Positions 1 to 8,334 of a DNA stretch of 36,987 bases are shown here, piece after piece. Numbering within the stretch: position 1 is the first letter of the stretch; each line of letters begins with the position of its first letter. The stretch is taken from the NCBI GenBank assembly GCA_002171515.1, contig NHEP01000190.1, positions 1-36,987 on the forward strand. Reading direction: 5' to 3'. Under the pieces are notes generated by a model, which was given only the letters and a program-made list of their open reading frames with translations, had not been told where the DNA came from and searched no databases. This stretch comes from a bacterium TMED88. Lineage in GTDB: Bacteria > Myxococcota_A > UBA9160 > UBA4427. Position numbers and translations under genes: made by a program.

Positions 1-116
1 AGGCACCCATCCAGCAACATCGTGCTGATCGGGTGATTGAAACGCGAGACCACGACACCAAAATGCAATCCAGATGCACTGACGTCGCTGTCGAATGTAT
101 AGGGGGACTGAGTCAT
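1..116 (-). CDS. ribH: 6,7-dimethyl-8-ribityllumazine synthase, N-terminal part (cut by window edge)
   Basis: Only the first 38 codons are in the window. The reverse strand from ATG at 116 reads MTQSPYTFDSDVS and then GLHFGVVVSRFNHPIS, the characteristic first beta strand and substrate-binding FN segment of lumazine synthase, which condenses the pyrimidinedione with 3,4-dihydroxy-2-butanone 4-phosphate in riboflavin synthesis. The start overlaps the ribD stop in an ATGA tetranucleotide (113-116), so translation is probably coupled. ribE and ribBA, which often lie between ribD and ribH, are absent here. The identification rests on a short piece but the motif is distinctive. Confidence 0.85.
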   Translation of the reverse strand, partial: MTQSPYTFDSDVSASGLHFGVVVSRFNHPISTMLLDGC

Positions 117-1267
117 TTCCTACGACGAGCCTTTCCTGCTCTACCTCGGGTCCGTCCCTCCAGCCGACCGACCAAATGAAGATCGGATCCGGTCCGGCGG
201 ACAGACTCCCAAGACATCTGAGGCGCCTCGGCAAGCCGTCCAATCTGAAGAGGACCCAAGGCCGACACTCCATCGGCCCCGAGGAGTTTCGGGGCGAGGA
301 ACCAGTGTATCTCGTCTACGAGATCAACACTCAAGAGGGCCGAAGCCAACCCCCCTCCTCCCTCGACCAGAATTGTGGTCAAACCCACCTCCGCCAACCG
401 CTCCATGCCCCTTTGAAGGTCCAACTGACCGGCTCGACCTGGAATCTCGAGAACCTCTACATCCGCCTGGCGCAGTCGCCGACGCCCGGGGGCCCCTTGG
501 CGACAAAGGACGATCGAAAGCACTCCGAACTCCGCCGCGTAGAGCCGGGATGAAGGCGGGACCCGAAGCCTGGAATCCACCAAAACTCGCACCGGCCGTG
601 CGATGATCTGCCCACCGCGCCGGGCTGTAAGTTCCGGGTCATCGGCCAACGCGGTCCCGGAGCCCACCATCACCGCATCGACTCTAGCTCTCTGCCGATG
701 GACCCACGAACGGGACTCGGGTGAAGTGATCCACCGCGATTCACCTTGAGCCGTGGCGATTCGTCCATCTAACGTCGCGGCCAGCTTCAGGGTGACGAAG
801 GGCCGCCCCCGGCGGCAGACCGAAAAGAAACCTCGGTGATGGGTTTGGCATCGCGACTCAAGAACACCTTCAGCCACTTCGAGGCCAGCCGCACGCAAAG
901 CCCGCAGTCCCCGACCCGACACGCGCGAGTGTGGATCTCGACAGCCGACAACCACACGACGGAGACCGGCGCGGACGATGGCCTCAGTACAGGGACCGGT
1001 TCGACCTTGAAAGCAGCAGGGCTCCAGCGTCACCGCCAGACTGGCTCCCTGCAGAGCCCGGGCGCCATACCGCCGCTCTGCTTGAGCCAGCGCCTGAACC
1101 TCTGCATGATGGCCACCGGGGGGTTGGGTCCGCCCGCAGCCGAGAACACGCCCCCCTCGAAAAACGACGGCGCCCACCGCAGGGTTCGGGTGAACACGTC
1201 CCGCGCTCCGGGCAGCCCACGACAGAGCCCGCTTCATTTGGACTTCGTCGTACCGAGCCCCGCTCAC
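113..1267 (-). CDS. ribD: Bifunctional riboflavin deaminase/reductase RibD
   Basis: The 384-residue protein matches the usual length of RibD, which deaminates and then reduces the riboflavin pyrimidine intermediate in the cytosol. The N-terminal cytidine-deaminase-like domain (about 1-145) carries the zinc site: HAE at 54-56 and PCCFQGRTGPC at 83-93, giving His54, Cys84 and Cys93 as ligands and Glu56 as the proton shuttle. The C-terminal reductase domain begins near FVTLKLAATLDGRIA (about residue 157). The start is GTG at 1267, overlapping the nrdR stop as GTGA, with AAGAAGGG just upstream as ribosome-binding site. It is followed directly by ribH through an ATGA overlap. Confidence 0.95.
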   Translation of the reverse strand: MSGARYDEVQMKRALSWAARSAGRVHPNPAVGAVVFRGGRVLGCGRTQPPGGHHAEVQALAQAERRYGARALQGASLAVTLEPCCFQGRTGPCTEAIVRAGLRRVVVGCRDPHSRVSGRGLRALRAAGLEVAEGVLESRCQTHHRGFFSVCRRGRPFVTLKLAATLDGRIATAQGESRWITSPESRSWVHRQRARVDAVMVGSGTALADDPELTARRGGQIIARPVRVLVDSRLRVPPSSRLYAAEFGVLSIVLCRQGAPGRRRLRQADVEVLEIPGRAGQLDLQRGMERLAEVGLTTILVEGGGGLASALLSVDLVDEIHWFLAPKLLGADGVSALGPLQIGRLAEAPQMSWESVRRTGSDLHLVGRLEGRTRGRAGKARRRK

Positions 1268-1776
1268 CCGGGCCCTTCTTGCGGGCCCCGGGAAAGTGCA
1301 GGCTCGTCTGATGTACCCGCCTCGGTCTCAGTCGCCTCAAGCCGAGCGATGAAGGCCGCGAAGTCAATCAAATTTTCGAACCTTCGATAGACTGAGGCAA
1401 ACCGAACGGCCGCAACCGCATCCAATCGGTTCAAGGCCCGCATCACGCGATCGCCGATCTGGCGGCTCGACACCTCGCGCTCGCCACTCTCCTGAAGTGA
1501 ACGCTCGATGCGATCCACAAGATCTTCGATCTCATCGACGGAAACAGGCCGTTTGACGCAAGCGCTGGTCATACCGGCCAGCAGCTTGGCGCGATCGAAT
1601 TCTTCGCGCCGAAGGTCCCGCTTAATCACCTTCGGCATCTGCAATTCAATACGCTCTCGGGTCGTAAATCGAAAGCCGCATTCTTCACATTCCCGACGAC
1701 GGCGGATTTCGTGCTCGCCGCTTACGCGAGTGTCAATCACCCGCGTCACTTCGTCGCCACAGCTAAAACAGCGCAC
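1264..1776 (-). CDS. nrdR: Transcriptional repressor NrdR
   Basis: A 170-residue protein. The N-terminal zinc ribbon has Cys3/Cys6 and Cys30/Cys33 with the family signature IRRRRECEECGFRFTTRER, followed by an ATP-cone domain (about 48-140, beginning PKVIKRDLRREEFDR). NrdR senses ATP/dATP and represses ribonucleotide reductase genes by binding NrdR boxes. It starts at GTG 1776, three bases after the glyA stop, with AGAGGA inside the end of glyA as ribosome-binding site. The glyA-nrdR-ribD order is common in proteobacteria. The last 20 or so residues (TEAGTSDEPALSRG region) are an unconserved tail. Confidence 0.95.
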   Translation of the reverse strand: MRCFSCGDEVTRVIDTRVSGEHEIRRRRECEECGFRFTTRERIELQMPKVIKRDLRREEFDRAKLLAGMTSACVKRPVSVDEIEDLVDRIERSLQESGEREVSSRQIGDRVMRALNRLDAVAAVRFASVYRRFENLIDFAAFIARLEATETEAGTSDEPALSRGPQEGPG

Positions 1777-1779
1777 CCG

Positions 1780-3048
1780 TCAGTCCTCTTCTGACCAACG
1801 ATCCGGGTAAAGAGGAAAGCGGCGACACAGAGTGGCACTGTCCTCCCGAACAGCTTTCAGGTTCTCATCGTCCTCCGGATTTTCCAGCACCCTGTGAATC
1901 AGCCCGGCGATTTCGCCCATGGCCGAATCCCCCATGCCCCGTGTGGTGACGGCCGGGGTGCCAATCCGAATCCCCGAAGTCACCATGGGCTTTCGAGGAT
2001 CGAAAGGAACCATGTTCTTATTCGCCGTGATACCCGCTTGGTCGAGCGCCGACTGAGCCGCCTTGCCCGTCGTCTCGCGATCAACCAGCGAGAGCATAAA
2101 CAGGTGGTTATCGGTTCCTCCAGAAACGATTTTATATCCGCTCGCAGCCAGAGCCGCACAGAGAGTCCGCGCGTTGGTCACGATTTTCTCGCTATAGGCT
2201 TTGAACTCCGGAGCCAGCGCCTCCTTGAAAGCCGCCGCCTTGCCTGCAATCACGTGCATCAAAGGCCCGCCCTGCATACCTGGAAAAATGGCGCTGTTCA
2301 CCTTCTTTGCGTAGTCGGCATCGCAAAGAATCAACCCGCCTCGCGGCCCACGGAGCGTTTTATGGGTCGTCGTCGTCACCACATGGGCCAAGCCCACCGG
2401 ACTGGGATGGACCCCGGCGGCCACCAAGCCTGAGATGTGCGCAATATCCGCAAAGAGAACGGCTCCCACCTCATCCGCAATTTTCCGAAACGCTGCGAAG
2501 TCAATCGTGCGAGAGTAAGCCGTCGCACCACATTGAATGAGTTTTGGTCGATGCTGCAGAGCCAACTCCCGCACTGCATCCATATCGATGCACTCATTTT
2601 CTTGGCTCACACCATACGGAATAATCTTATAGGCCTTGCCGGAAAAATTCACAGGGCTGCCATGGGTCAAGTGGCCACCATGATCCAGATTCATGGCAAG
2701 AATCGTGTCGCCGTGATCCAGCAGCGCCTGATAGACAGCAGCATTCGCTTGTGAGCCGGAGTGAGGTTGCACATTGGCGTGGTCGGCGCCAAAGAGGCGT
2801 TTTGCTCGCTCTATGGCCAAGCGCTCCACCTCGTCGACCTCTTCACAACCTCCGTAGTAGCGACGGCCCGGATAGCCCTCTGCGTACTTGTTAGTCAGCA
2901 CGCTTCCAACCGCTTCCAACACCGCTTCAGAAACAAAGTTTTCCGAGGCGATCAACTCAATCGAAAGCCCTTGGCGCCGGCCTTCACGACGGAGAAGCTC
3001 TGCGATTTCCGGATCCGAGTCATCAAGATGGGGGGTGAAAGATCGCAC
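1780..3048 (-). CDS. glyA: Serine hydroxymethyltransferase
   Basis: PLP enzyme converting serine and tetrahydrofolate to glycine and 5,10-methylene-THF. The Schiff-base lysine lies in [16 protein letters not shown]; with the start chosen here it is Lys230, next to Lys229 of E. coli GlyA. Other family blocks are [24 protein letters not shown] and PHSGSQAN. The frame is open up to 3123, but I choose GTG at 3048 because AAAAAAGGAG stands 5 bases upstream; the extra 25 upstream codons look unlike the family. Length is 422 aa. It lies after fabF with a 212-base gap and runs into nrdR. Confidence 0.95.
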   Translation of the reverse strand: MRSFTPHLDDSDPEIAELLRREGRRQGLSIELIASENFVSEAVLEAVGSVLTNKYAEGYPGRRYYGGCEEVDEVERLAIERAKRLFGADHANVQPHSGSQANAAVYQALLDHGDTILAMNLDHGGHLTHGSPVNFSGKAYKIIPYGVSQENECIDMDAVRELALQHRPKLIQCGATAYSRTIDFAAFRKIADEVGAVLFADIAHISGLVAAGVHPSPVGLAHVVTTTTHKTLRGPRGGLILCDADYAKKVNSAIFPGMQGGPLMHVIAGKAAAFKEALAPEFKAYSEKIVTNARTLCAALAASGYKIVSGGTDNHLFMLSLVDRETTGKAAQSALDQAGITANKNMVPFDPRKPMVTSGIRIGTPAVTTRGMGDSAMGEIAGLIHRVLENPEDDENLKAVREDSATLCRRFPLYPDRWSEED

Positions 3049-3260
3049 GCTGGCTCCTTTTTTCTTCAACTTCGGTCGTTCGACGCCCGTCATCGAACAA
3101 CACGCCTCTCCGACGATAACCATTCAGTTTCAGGGCTCGGGGGGAGGAGCCCACTGGGCGCAACAACCGTGACCCGCACGGTTACGCGAGAGAATAGCGA
3201 GAACCGTCTAATAATGCGGAACCGAATCGGACGGTGGATCGGGCCGCTCTCAGGCGAAGG
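3049..3260 (-). promoter_or_regulatory. fabF-glyA spacer: glyA leader with two hairpins
   Basis: This 212-base spacer between fabF and glyA is the only sizeable gap inside the fab-gly-rib run. It contains two perfect hairpins: AACCGTG / CACGGTT (3165-3183, 7 bp, 5-base loop) and GGGCTC / GAGCCC (3133-3152, 6 bp, 8-base loop). The first lies about 80 bases after the fabF stop and could act in termination; neither has a U-run. The spacer probably holds a glyA promoter, but I find no convincing -35/-10 pair and no known riboswitch class. Confidence 0.35.
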
Positions 3261-4517
3261 TCAACCTGGCTGCGCCAACACCAGCGAAACATTCGTCCCC
3301 CCGAAGCCAAAAGAGTTCGAGAGGGCCACCTCCGTCTGGCAGGACCTGGCCGTCTGAACCACATGGTCGAGGGCGCAGTCGGGGTCAATGTCCTCGAGAT
3401 TGATGGTGGGCGGCAGCACCCCGTCTCGCAGAGCCGCGATGGTGAGGATCGCCTCCAAGGCCCCGGCAGCACCCAGCAAGTGTCCGGTCATCGACTTGGT
3501 CGCCGAAACCGGGAGGCTGTCCACCCCGGAGCCAAAAATCCGACGAATCGCGGCGACTTCGCTGGCATCGCCAGCGGGCGTACTCGTGGCATGGGCATTG
3601 AGGTACCCGATGTCTTGCGGCAAAAGGCCCGCGTCCCCCAAGGCCGCCACCATGCATCGACCTGCCCCGTCCCCACTGGGGTCGGGCGCCACCATGTGAC
3701 TCGCATCAGCGGTCGTCCCGTAGCCAAGGATTCGAGCGAGGGCGGGAGCCCCCCGCGATTTCGCTGAATCAGCCGCTTCGAGCACCAGGACCGCCGCGCC
3801 TTCCCCAATAAGGAATCCATCCCGCCCACGGTCAAAGGGGCGGCTGGCCCGCTCAGGTTCCTCATTTCGGGTCGTCAGGGCCTTCATCGCAGAGAATCCG
3901 GCCATGGCCAGACCGACGATTGGCGCTTCGACCCCGCCAACGATCATCGCGTCAACCTGGCCGCGCCGAATCATCTCCGTCCCCTCGCCAATCGCGTGGG
4001 AGCCGCTCGCGCATGCGCTGACGTGGGCCAAGTTCGGCCCCTGTAAGCCGAAATGCACTGAAATCATTCCGCTGGGCATATTACTGATCGCCATCGGGAT
4101 CGTGAACGGGGAAACCCGGCGGGGTCCCTTTTCATGCAAAACTTGTTGGTTGCTCAGCAGCGTGCTCAAACCGCCGATGCCGCTGCCCACCGCGACGCCG
4201 ATGCGATCCCGGTTGGCGTCATCGATAACCAATGAGGCCCGTCCAATCGCCTCTTGACTCGCCTTCAGAGCAAGTGCCACCCCTCGGTCCATCCGCCGTA
4301 AGTCCTTGGACTCAACCCCATCCAGAACGAGCTGATCGGCGCACTCCGCCGCGATCTGGCAAGGATAGCCGTCCGGGTCAAAACGAGTGACCCGGGCCGC
4401 GCCGGACCGCCCTTCACGCGCCCCTTCCCAAGTGCTGCCAAAGTCCGAGCCCAGGGGCGAGACACATCCGAAACCGGTCACGACCACCTCTTTTCGGGGG
4501 GTCGGTCGAAGAGTCAC
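3261..4517 (-). CDS. fabF: 3-oxoacyl-ACP synthase II (KASII)
   Basis: A 418-residue condensing enzyme that elongates acyl-ACP with malonyl-ACP. The Cys-His-His triad is visible: Cys169 in VSACASGSHAIG, His308 in NAHATSTPAGD and His345 in KSMTGHLLGAAG, with Lys340 and the gating NSFGFGGTN near the C terminus. The start is GTG 4517, followed by the first beta strand EVVVTGFGCVSPLG. It sits 5 bases after acpP, its usual neighbour. It resembles FabF more than FabB in length and in its acpP linkage. Confidence 0.95.
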   Translation of the reverse strand: MTLRPTPRKEVVVTGFGCVSPLGSDFGSTWEGAREGRSGAARVTRFDPDGYPCQIAAECADQLVLDGVESKDLRRMDRGVALALKASQEAIGRASLVIDDANRDRIGVAVGSGIGGLSTLLSNQQVLHEKGPRRVSPFTIPMAISNMPSGMISVHFGLQGPNLAHVSACASGSHAIGEGTEMIRRGQVDAMIVGGVEAPIVGLAMAGFSAMKALTTRNEEPERASRPFDRGRDGFLIGEGAAVLVLEAADSAKSRGAPALARILGYGTTADASHMVAPDPSGDGAGRCMVAALGDAGLLPQDIGYLNAHATSTPAGDASEVAAIRRIFGSGVDSLPVSATKSMTGHLLGAAGALEAILTIAALRDGVLPPTINLEDIDPDCALDHVVQTARSCQTEVALSNSFGFGGTNVSLVLAQPG

Positions 4518-4522
4518 GCGAT

Positions 4523-4759
4523 TCAGCTCTCCAAGCGCTCTTTGAGATAGGTCACGGCATCGCCAATGGTTTGTAGCTTCTCAGCGTCTTCATCCGGGAT
4601 TTCGACGTCGAAATTTTCTTCCATGGACATCACCAGTTCCACGATATCCAATGAATCTGCCCCCAAGTCGTCTACAAAGGAAGCTTGATTGACCACTTCT
4701 TCTTTTGAAACGCCCAGTTGCTCAACGATGAGGTCGGTAACGCGGGCTTCGAGCGACAT
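4523..4759 (-). CDS. acpP: Acyl carrier protein
   Basis: A 78-residue acidic four-helix protein with the phosphopantetheine site Ser36 in [12 protein letters not shown]. It carries growing acyl chains between FabD, FabF and the other fatty-acid enzymes. The start ATG 4759 has GGGAGT a few bases upstream. It is directly followed by fabF, as in most bacteria, but is not preceded by fabG; 118 bases of noncoding DNA separate it from fabD. Confidence 0.97.
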   Translation of the reverse strand: MSLEARVTDLIVEQLGVSKEEVVNQASFVDDLGADSLDIVELVMSMEENFDVEIPDEDAEKLQTIGDAVTYLKERLES

Positions 4760-4877
4760 GAATGACTCCCAGCGAAGGTAAAAACCAAGGGTGACACTTC
4801 CCTAGCGTGATACGTTCGGCCTCATGATGCAAGGGTGATCGCGGTGTTTTGGTGGGATCCACGCGTATCTGCCCCCC
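4760..4877 (-). other. fabD-acpP spacer at the position normally held by fabG
   Basis: These 118 bases lie where fabG is usually found. I see no residual Rossmann or YxxxK coding similarity in any frame, so this is not a visible fabG remnant. The spacer probably holds the 5' leader, and perhaps an extra promoter, for acpP; no clear promoter hexamers were found. Confidence 0.4.
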
Positions 4878-5825
4878 TCAATTCGCCAAAAAATCCTGTA
4901 CATCCTCGACGTCCCCCCATTGGGAGAGATTGGCCCTCTTTCCACGACGGTCGATCCGGGCCAGCAGCCCCGTCAAGACCCTTCCTGCACCGACTTCGAG
5001 AAAGTGGGTGACCCCGAGTTCCTGCATCGAGGCGATCATTTCGGTGAACCGAACCGGCGCGGTCACTTGCTGAACGAGGATCTCCGAAACCCGGGCCGGG
5101 TCATCATTCGGGGCTGCCTCAACGTTCGTGACGACCGGCGGGGCCATGGCGCCAAAGGCCACTCCGTCTAGAACAGGTCGGAGCTGGCGGGCCGCGGGCG
5201 CCATCAGTTCGCAGTGAAAAGGGGCTGAGACATTCAGCTGTGCAACCCGCTTCGCTCCAAGCTCTTTGGCCGCATCGCAAGCCGCTAGAACAGCCGCCGC
5301 CTCACCCGCAATGACAGTCTGCTGAGGTGAATTATAGTTCGCTGGGGCAACAACTTGGCCGAGCTCTTGCGTGACCTTCGCGCAGGCTTCGCGGACAATC
5401 TCGGGCCCACAGCCCATCACAGCCGCCATCGCGCCTTCGCCCTCGGCCACTGCCTCTTGCATGAACTGTCCCCGGGCATGAACCGTGCGTACCGCATCCT
5501 CGAATTTCATCGCTCCGGACGCCACCAGCGCGCTGTATTCCCCCAGGCTGTGCCCGCCCAGGGACTCCGGCTTGAGCGGACCTGCCTCGGCCTCAAAGGC
5601 CCGCAGAAGAGCGATGCTGGTCGTCAGAAGCGCCGGCTGTTGAATCTCAGTCCGGCGGAGGTCCTCCTCGGGCCCATCAAAGCAAATTTGCGAAAGAGAC
5701 CATCCGAGTGCGGTGTCCGCGGCTTCAAAAACGGCCCGAGCTGCGGCGGACGCTTCGAAGGCGTCTCGCCCCATACCGACCTCTTGAGAACCCTGGCCTG
5801 GAAAAAGGAGCGCCAACAAGATCAA
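4878..5825 (-). CDS. fabD: Malonyl-CoA:ACP transacylase
   Basis: A 315-residue enzyme loading malonate onto ACP. Family motifs are LLFPGQGSQ (Gln11), the nucleophile Ser93 in GGHSLGEYSALV, Arg118 in VHARGQFMQ and catalytic His204 in NVSAPFHCELM. The start is TTG at 5825, immediately after the rpmF stop (5826-5828), with GAGGAT upstream; there is no ATG near the expected N terminus. plsX and fabH, which normally separate rpmF from fabD, are missing, and the two genes abut cleanly. Confidence 0.95.
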   Translation of the reverse strand: MILLALLFPGQGSQEVGMGRDAFEASAAARAVFEAADTALGWSLSQICFDGPEEDLRRTEIQQPALLTTSIALLRAFEAEAGPLKPESLGGHSLGEYSALVASGAMKFEDAVRTVHARGQFMQEAVAEGEGAMAAVMGCGPEIVREACAKVTQELGQVVAPANYNSPQQTVIAGEAAAVLAACDAAKELGAKRVAQLNVSAPFHCELMAPAARQLRPVLDGVAFGAMAPPVVTNVEAAPNDDPARVSEILVQQVTAPVRFTEMIASMQELGVTHFLEVGAGRVLTGLLARIDRRGKRANLSQWGDVEDVQDFLAN

Positions 5826-6008
5826 TCAATCCTCATCCGTTTCGACAATGGTTCGCCCTTTGTACGACCCGCAAACACCGCAGACTCGATGGGGAACCTT
5901 CGGCGCACCACACTGGGGACAGACACTCTGCGCCGGTGCAGACAGCGAATCATGCGAGCGACGCTTGTCGCGCTTCGCCTTAGACGTCTTTCGTTTCGGA
6001 ACTGCCAT
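5826..6008 (-). CDS. rpmF: 50S ribosomal protein L32 (zinc form)
   Basis: A 60-residue basic protein beginning [20 protein letters not shown], the L32 hallmark, with a zinc ribbon from Cys30/Cys33 and Cys43/Cys46. It is part of the large ribosomal subunit. It starts right after the yceD stop (6009) and ends right before fabD, so the three genes are almost certainly one transcript. The four cysteines mark it as the C+ version. Confidence 0.97.
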   Translation of the reverse strand: MAVPKRKTSKAKRDKRRSHDSLSAPAQSVCPQCGAPKVPHRVCGVCGSYKGRTIVETDED

Positions 6009-6584
6009 TTAACTGCTCTCCTCTGCATCCTTCTGCAACACAGCCAGCGCCGCAAAAGGTGATTCGGGTCTCTGATCTTTGCAATCGCAACTCGCCCGGT
6101 TGCGATCCACTCCACACTGCGGGCACAGGCCCATGCACTCATCGCGACAAACAGGTTGGAACGGCATGGCGACCGCCGTGGCTTCCGCCAGCAAGGGATC
6201 GATCAAGATTTCCTTGCCTCGATACCAACCTGAATCGAGTTCATCGCCCAAACACAATCCAAAGCGTTCGAGCATCTCAATGCTCTCCGGGTCCGGCGGC
6301 CGCCGGTCCCGAATCGGCTCAAGGGTCACTCCAAACGATCCTCGAACCCCTTGACGATAGCGCTTGAGGCAGCGGCTGCATTCCACGTCGATGGCCGCAT
6401 CCAAGCTTCCCTCGAGCGCCAGATCCTCTCCCTGCGCGCACGCCCGAACCTCAAATCGAGGCCACTCGGCGACTGCATACGAATAGTCCTCGCCGGCGCC
6501 GGTCCATTCTCGCCACCAGTCGGCATCGGCCTCGAAGTGGTGCTCTGTGGGCGCCTCTGCGACGCGATCGACGGACAGCTTCAT
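6009..6584 (-). CDS. yceD: YceD/DUF177 family protein (23S rRNA accumulation protein)
   Basis: A 191-residue protein of the DUF177 family, which accompanies rpmF in most bacteria and is linked to 23S rRNA accumulation and ribosome assembly. Visible marks are the CSRCLKRY box near the middle and a C-terminal cysteine cluster (CRDECMGLCPQCGVDRN) followed by CDCKDQRPESPFAAL, typical of the family. Position directly before rpmF supports the call. It is the first gene of the nine-gene minus-strand run and is divergent from gltX. Confidence 0.9.
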   Translation of the reverse strand: MKLSVDRVAEAPTEHHFEADADWWREWTGAGEDYSYAVAEWPRFEVRACAQGEDLALEGSLDAAIDVECSRCLKRYRQGVRGSFGVTLEPIRDRRPPDPESIEMLERFGLCLGDELDSGWYRGKEILIDPLLAEATAVAMPFQPVCRDECMGLCPQCGVDRNRASCDCKDQRPESPFAALAVLQKDAEESS

Positions 6585-6724
6585 CAGAAAAATTCTTATT
6601 TTTCAATTACTTGCAGTTGAATTACCACGGGGCGGCCGACCGGGGATAGCAGACCGCGCGCCGCTCTGTCAAAGGCCTGCCGAGCCACGCGGCGCGACTG
6701 TGGACGGGGTATGATCCGCCGCCC
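6585..6724. promoter_or_regulatory. Divergent promoter region between yceD and gltX
   Basis: A 140-base divergent spacer. Its left end (about 6590-6625) is markedly AT-rich compared with the surroundings, as expected for the promoter of the yceD operon. On the minus strand TTCAAC (6621-6616) and TAAGAA (6598-6593) are 17 bases apart, which would give an almost leaderless message. For gltX, TATGAT (6710-6715) lies 9 bases before the ATG without a recognisable -35. Both assignments are weak. Confidence 0.35.
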
Positions 6725-8155
6725 ATGAAATCGATCCGAACACGCTTCGCACCGAGCCCCACGGGGTTTTTGCATTTAGGCAGCGCCCGCACCGCGCTCT
6801 TCAATTGGGCCTTTGCCCGCCACCACGGCGGCACTTTTTTGCTGCGCGTCGAGGATACAGACCACGACCGCTCGACCCTCGAATCCGAGGCGGCGGTTTT
6901 GGAAGGACTGCGCTGGCTGGGACTCGACTGGGACGAGGGTCCTTTTCGACAAAGCGAACGCAGCGATCGACACCGAGCGGCCATCGCCTCCCTGATCGCA
7001 AGCGGGCGCGCCTACCGCTGTGTCTGCTCCAAGGATTCACTCGAGGAACGGAAGAACCAAGATCTCGCCTCAGGGGGGAATGGCCTTTACGACGGGCGAT
7101 GCCGCGACCTCACACTTGGAGCCGATTGCGGGGACCACACTGTGCGCATCCGGCTTCCCCAGGAGGGGGCTCTCGCCTTTGACGACCTTGTTTTCGGTCC
7201 CAGCGGACAGGATGCCTCGCAGATCGGCGATGCCATTATCCAGCGAAGCGACGGGACCCCTTTATACAACTTGGCCGTGGTGGTGGACGACATCGATATG
7301 GAGATCACCCACGTCATTCGAGGGGCCGACCACCACCCCAACACCCCGCTTCAAGTCGCGATCTACCAAGCCCTTGACGCGGAACCGCCTTTCTTTGCTC
7401 ACGTCCCTCTGATTGTCGGAGAATCCGGAAAAAAGTTGTCCAAGAGAAGGGACAACGTCTCCATTCAGGAGTTCCAAGAAGAGGGCCAACTCCACGAAGC
7501 GCTCGTCAACTGGATTGTTCGCCTTGGCTGGTCACACGGAGATGATGAAGTCTTCTCGTTGGATGACATCGCGCGCCTCTTCGACCTCGATCACGTCGGG
7601 CGATCCGCGGCCCGGGCCGAACCAGCGAAACTTCAGTGGCTGGGCCAGCACTACATCAAGGGATTGAAAAACGACGAGCTCTTCCAGCGAGTCAAACCCT
7701 TTCTCGAGGAGATCGCGGAGCAACCCGTTCAGGACAGCCCAGGTCTGAGCCACCTCCTCGACGCTCTCCGGGAGCGAAGCCACACCCTGATGGAAATGGC
7801 TGAGCAGACCCGCTGGCTGATCCGCGATGAAATCGAGTACGAGGAAAAGGCTGTCCAGAAACACCTGCGGCCCGTCTCAATTCCCTTACTGCAGGCTCTT
7901 CGCACACGACTCGAGAGTGTCGAGACCTGGGACGAAGGCCAGCTCGAGCGCGCTTTCGAGCATGTGGCCGAGCAAGAGGGTGGAATCAAAATGGGCAAAC
8001 TCGCCCAACCGACGCGGGTGGCGGTCACCGGCCGAGCCGTATCACCGGGAATCTACGAAACCCTCGTCGCCATCGGTCGAGAGCGGTGCTTGGCTCGGCT
8101 CGGAGCCGGCCTCTCAATCGCCGAGGCCCGGGCCGCTGCTCAGACCGGATCGTAA
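6725..8155 (+). CDS. gltX: Glutamyl-tRNA synthetase
   Basis: A 476-residue class I synthetase. The HIGH-type motif is PSPTGFLHLGS (HLGS at 17-20) and the KMSKS-type motif is GKKLSKRRDNVS (KLSKR 237-241). A zinc insertion is suggested by Cys99/Cys101 and Cys126 (YRCVCSK and YDGRC). It attaches glutamate to tRNA-Glu, and to tRNA-Gln if it is non-discriminating. The start ATG 6725 leads straight into the first Rossmann strand IRTRFAPSPTG. A tRNA-Gln gene follows 91 bases downstream, which may be functionally relevant. Confidence 0.96.
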   Translation: MKSIRTRFAPSPTGFLHLGSARTALFNWAFARHHGGTFLLRVEDTDHDRSTLESEAAVLEGLRWLGLDWDEGPFRQSERSDRHRAAIASLIASGRAYRCVCSKDSLEERKNQDLASGGNGLYDGRCRDLTLGADCGDHTVRIRLPQEGALAFDDLVFGPSGQDASQIGDAIIQRSDGTPLYNLAVVVDDIDMEITHVIRGADHHPNTPLQVAIYQALDAEPPFFAHVPLIVGESGKKLSKRRDNVSIQEFQEEGQLHEALVNWIVRLGWSHGDDEVFSLDDIARLFDLDHVGRSAARAEPAKLQWLGQHYIKGLKNDELFQRVKPFLEEIAEQPVQDSPGLSHLLDALRERSHTLMEMAEQTRWLIRDEIEYEEKAVQKHLRPVSIPLLQALRTRLESVETWDEGQLERAFEHVAEQEGGIKMGKLAQPTRVAVTGRAVSPGIYETLVAIGRERCLARLGAGLSIAEARAAAQTGS

Positions 8156-8159
8156 TGGA

Positions 8160-8188
8160 TTGAGGACAGCCCACCTCCGCACTATGCT
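8160..8188 (+). promoter_or_regulatory. Putative promoter of tRNA-Gln
   Basis: TTGAGG (8160-8165) and TATGCT (8183-8188) are separated by exactly 17 bases, beginning 5 bases after the gltX stop. Transcription would begin near 8195, giving a leader of about 50 bases with a long hairpin before tRNA-Gln. Alternatively the tRNA is read from the gltX transcript. Confidence 0.45.
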
Positions 8189-8199
8189 GTCAGCGTACT

Positions 8200-8237
8200 G
8201 CACCATCCCCTTCGCGCTTCGGCGACAAGGATGGTGC
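8200..8237 (+). terminator. Hairpin between gltX and tRNA-Gln
   Basis: GCACCATCC (8200-8208) pairs perfectly with GGATGGTGC (8229-8237), and the enclosed 20 bases can pair further (CGC/GCG around a GCTTCG turn). It lies 45 bases after gltX and 9 bases before the mature tRNA, with no U-run. It may be a factor-dependent terminator or a processing structure for the tRNA 5' end. Confidence 0.45.
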
Positions 8238-8246
8238 CCAGACTGT

Positions 8247-8320
8247 TCCCCGGTCGTCTAACGGCAGGACAGCGGACTCTGAATCCGCGAATCTTGGTTC
8301 GAATCCAAGCTGGGGAACCA
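8247..8320 (+). tRNA. tRNA-Gln (anticodon CUG)
   Basis: A full cloverleaf can be drawn: acceptor TCCCCGG (8247-8253) with CTGGGGA (8310-8316), U8, D arm around GTC/GAC, anticodon stem GCGGA/TCCGC with loop CTCTGAA giving anticodon CUG, T arm CTTGG/CCAAG around TTCGAAT, discriminator A8317 and encoded CCA 8318-8320. It decodes CAG. The gene lies just after gltX and faces pilD tail to tail. Confidence 0.95.
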
Positions 8321-8334
8321 GTCGAGGCTCTCCC

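Noticed and set aside
836-1390. Plus-strand frames opposite ribD and nrdR
   Set aside because: They are shadows of well-supported genes on the minus strand and encode no recognisable domain.
3049-3123. Longer GlyA start at 3123
   Set aside because: The strong AAAAAAGGAG site precedes GTG 3048, and that start places the PLP lysine at the normal position.
3049-3260. Riboswitch (glycine, THF or SAM type) in the glyA leader
   Set aside because: Two simple hairpins are present, but no conserved core of a known class could be recognised.
4760-4877. Remnant of fabG between fabD and acpP
   Set aside because: The 118 bases show no short-chain dehydrogenase motif in any frame.
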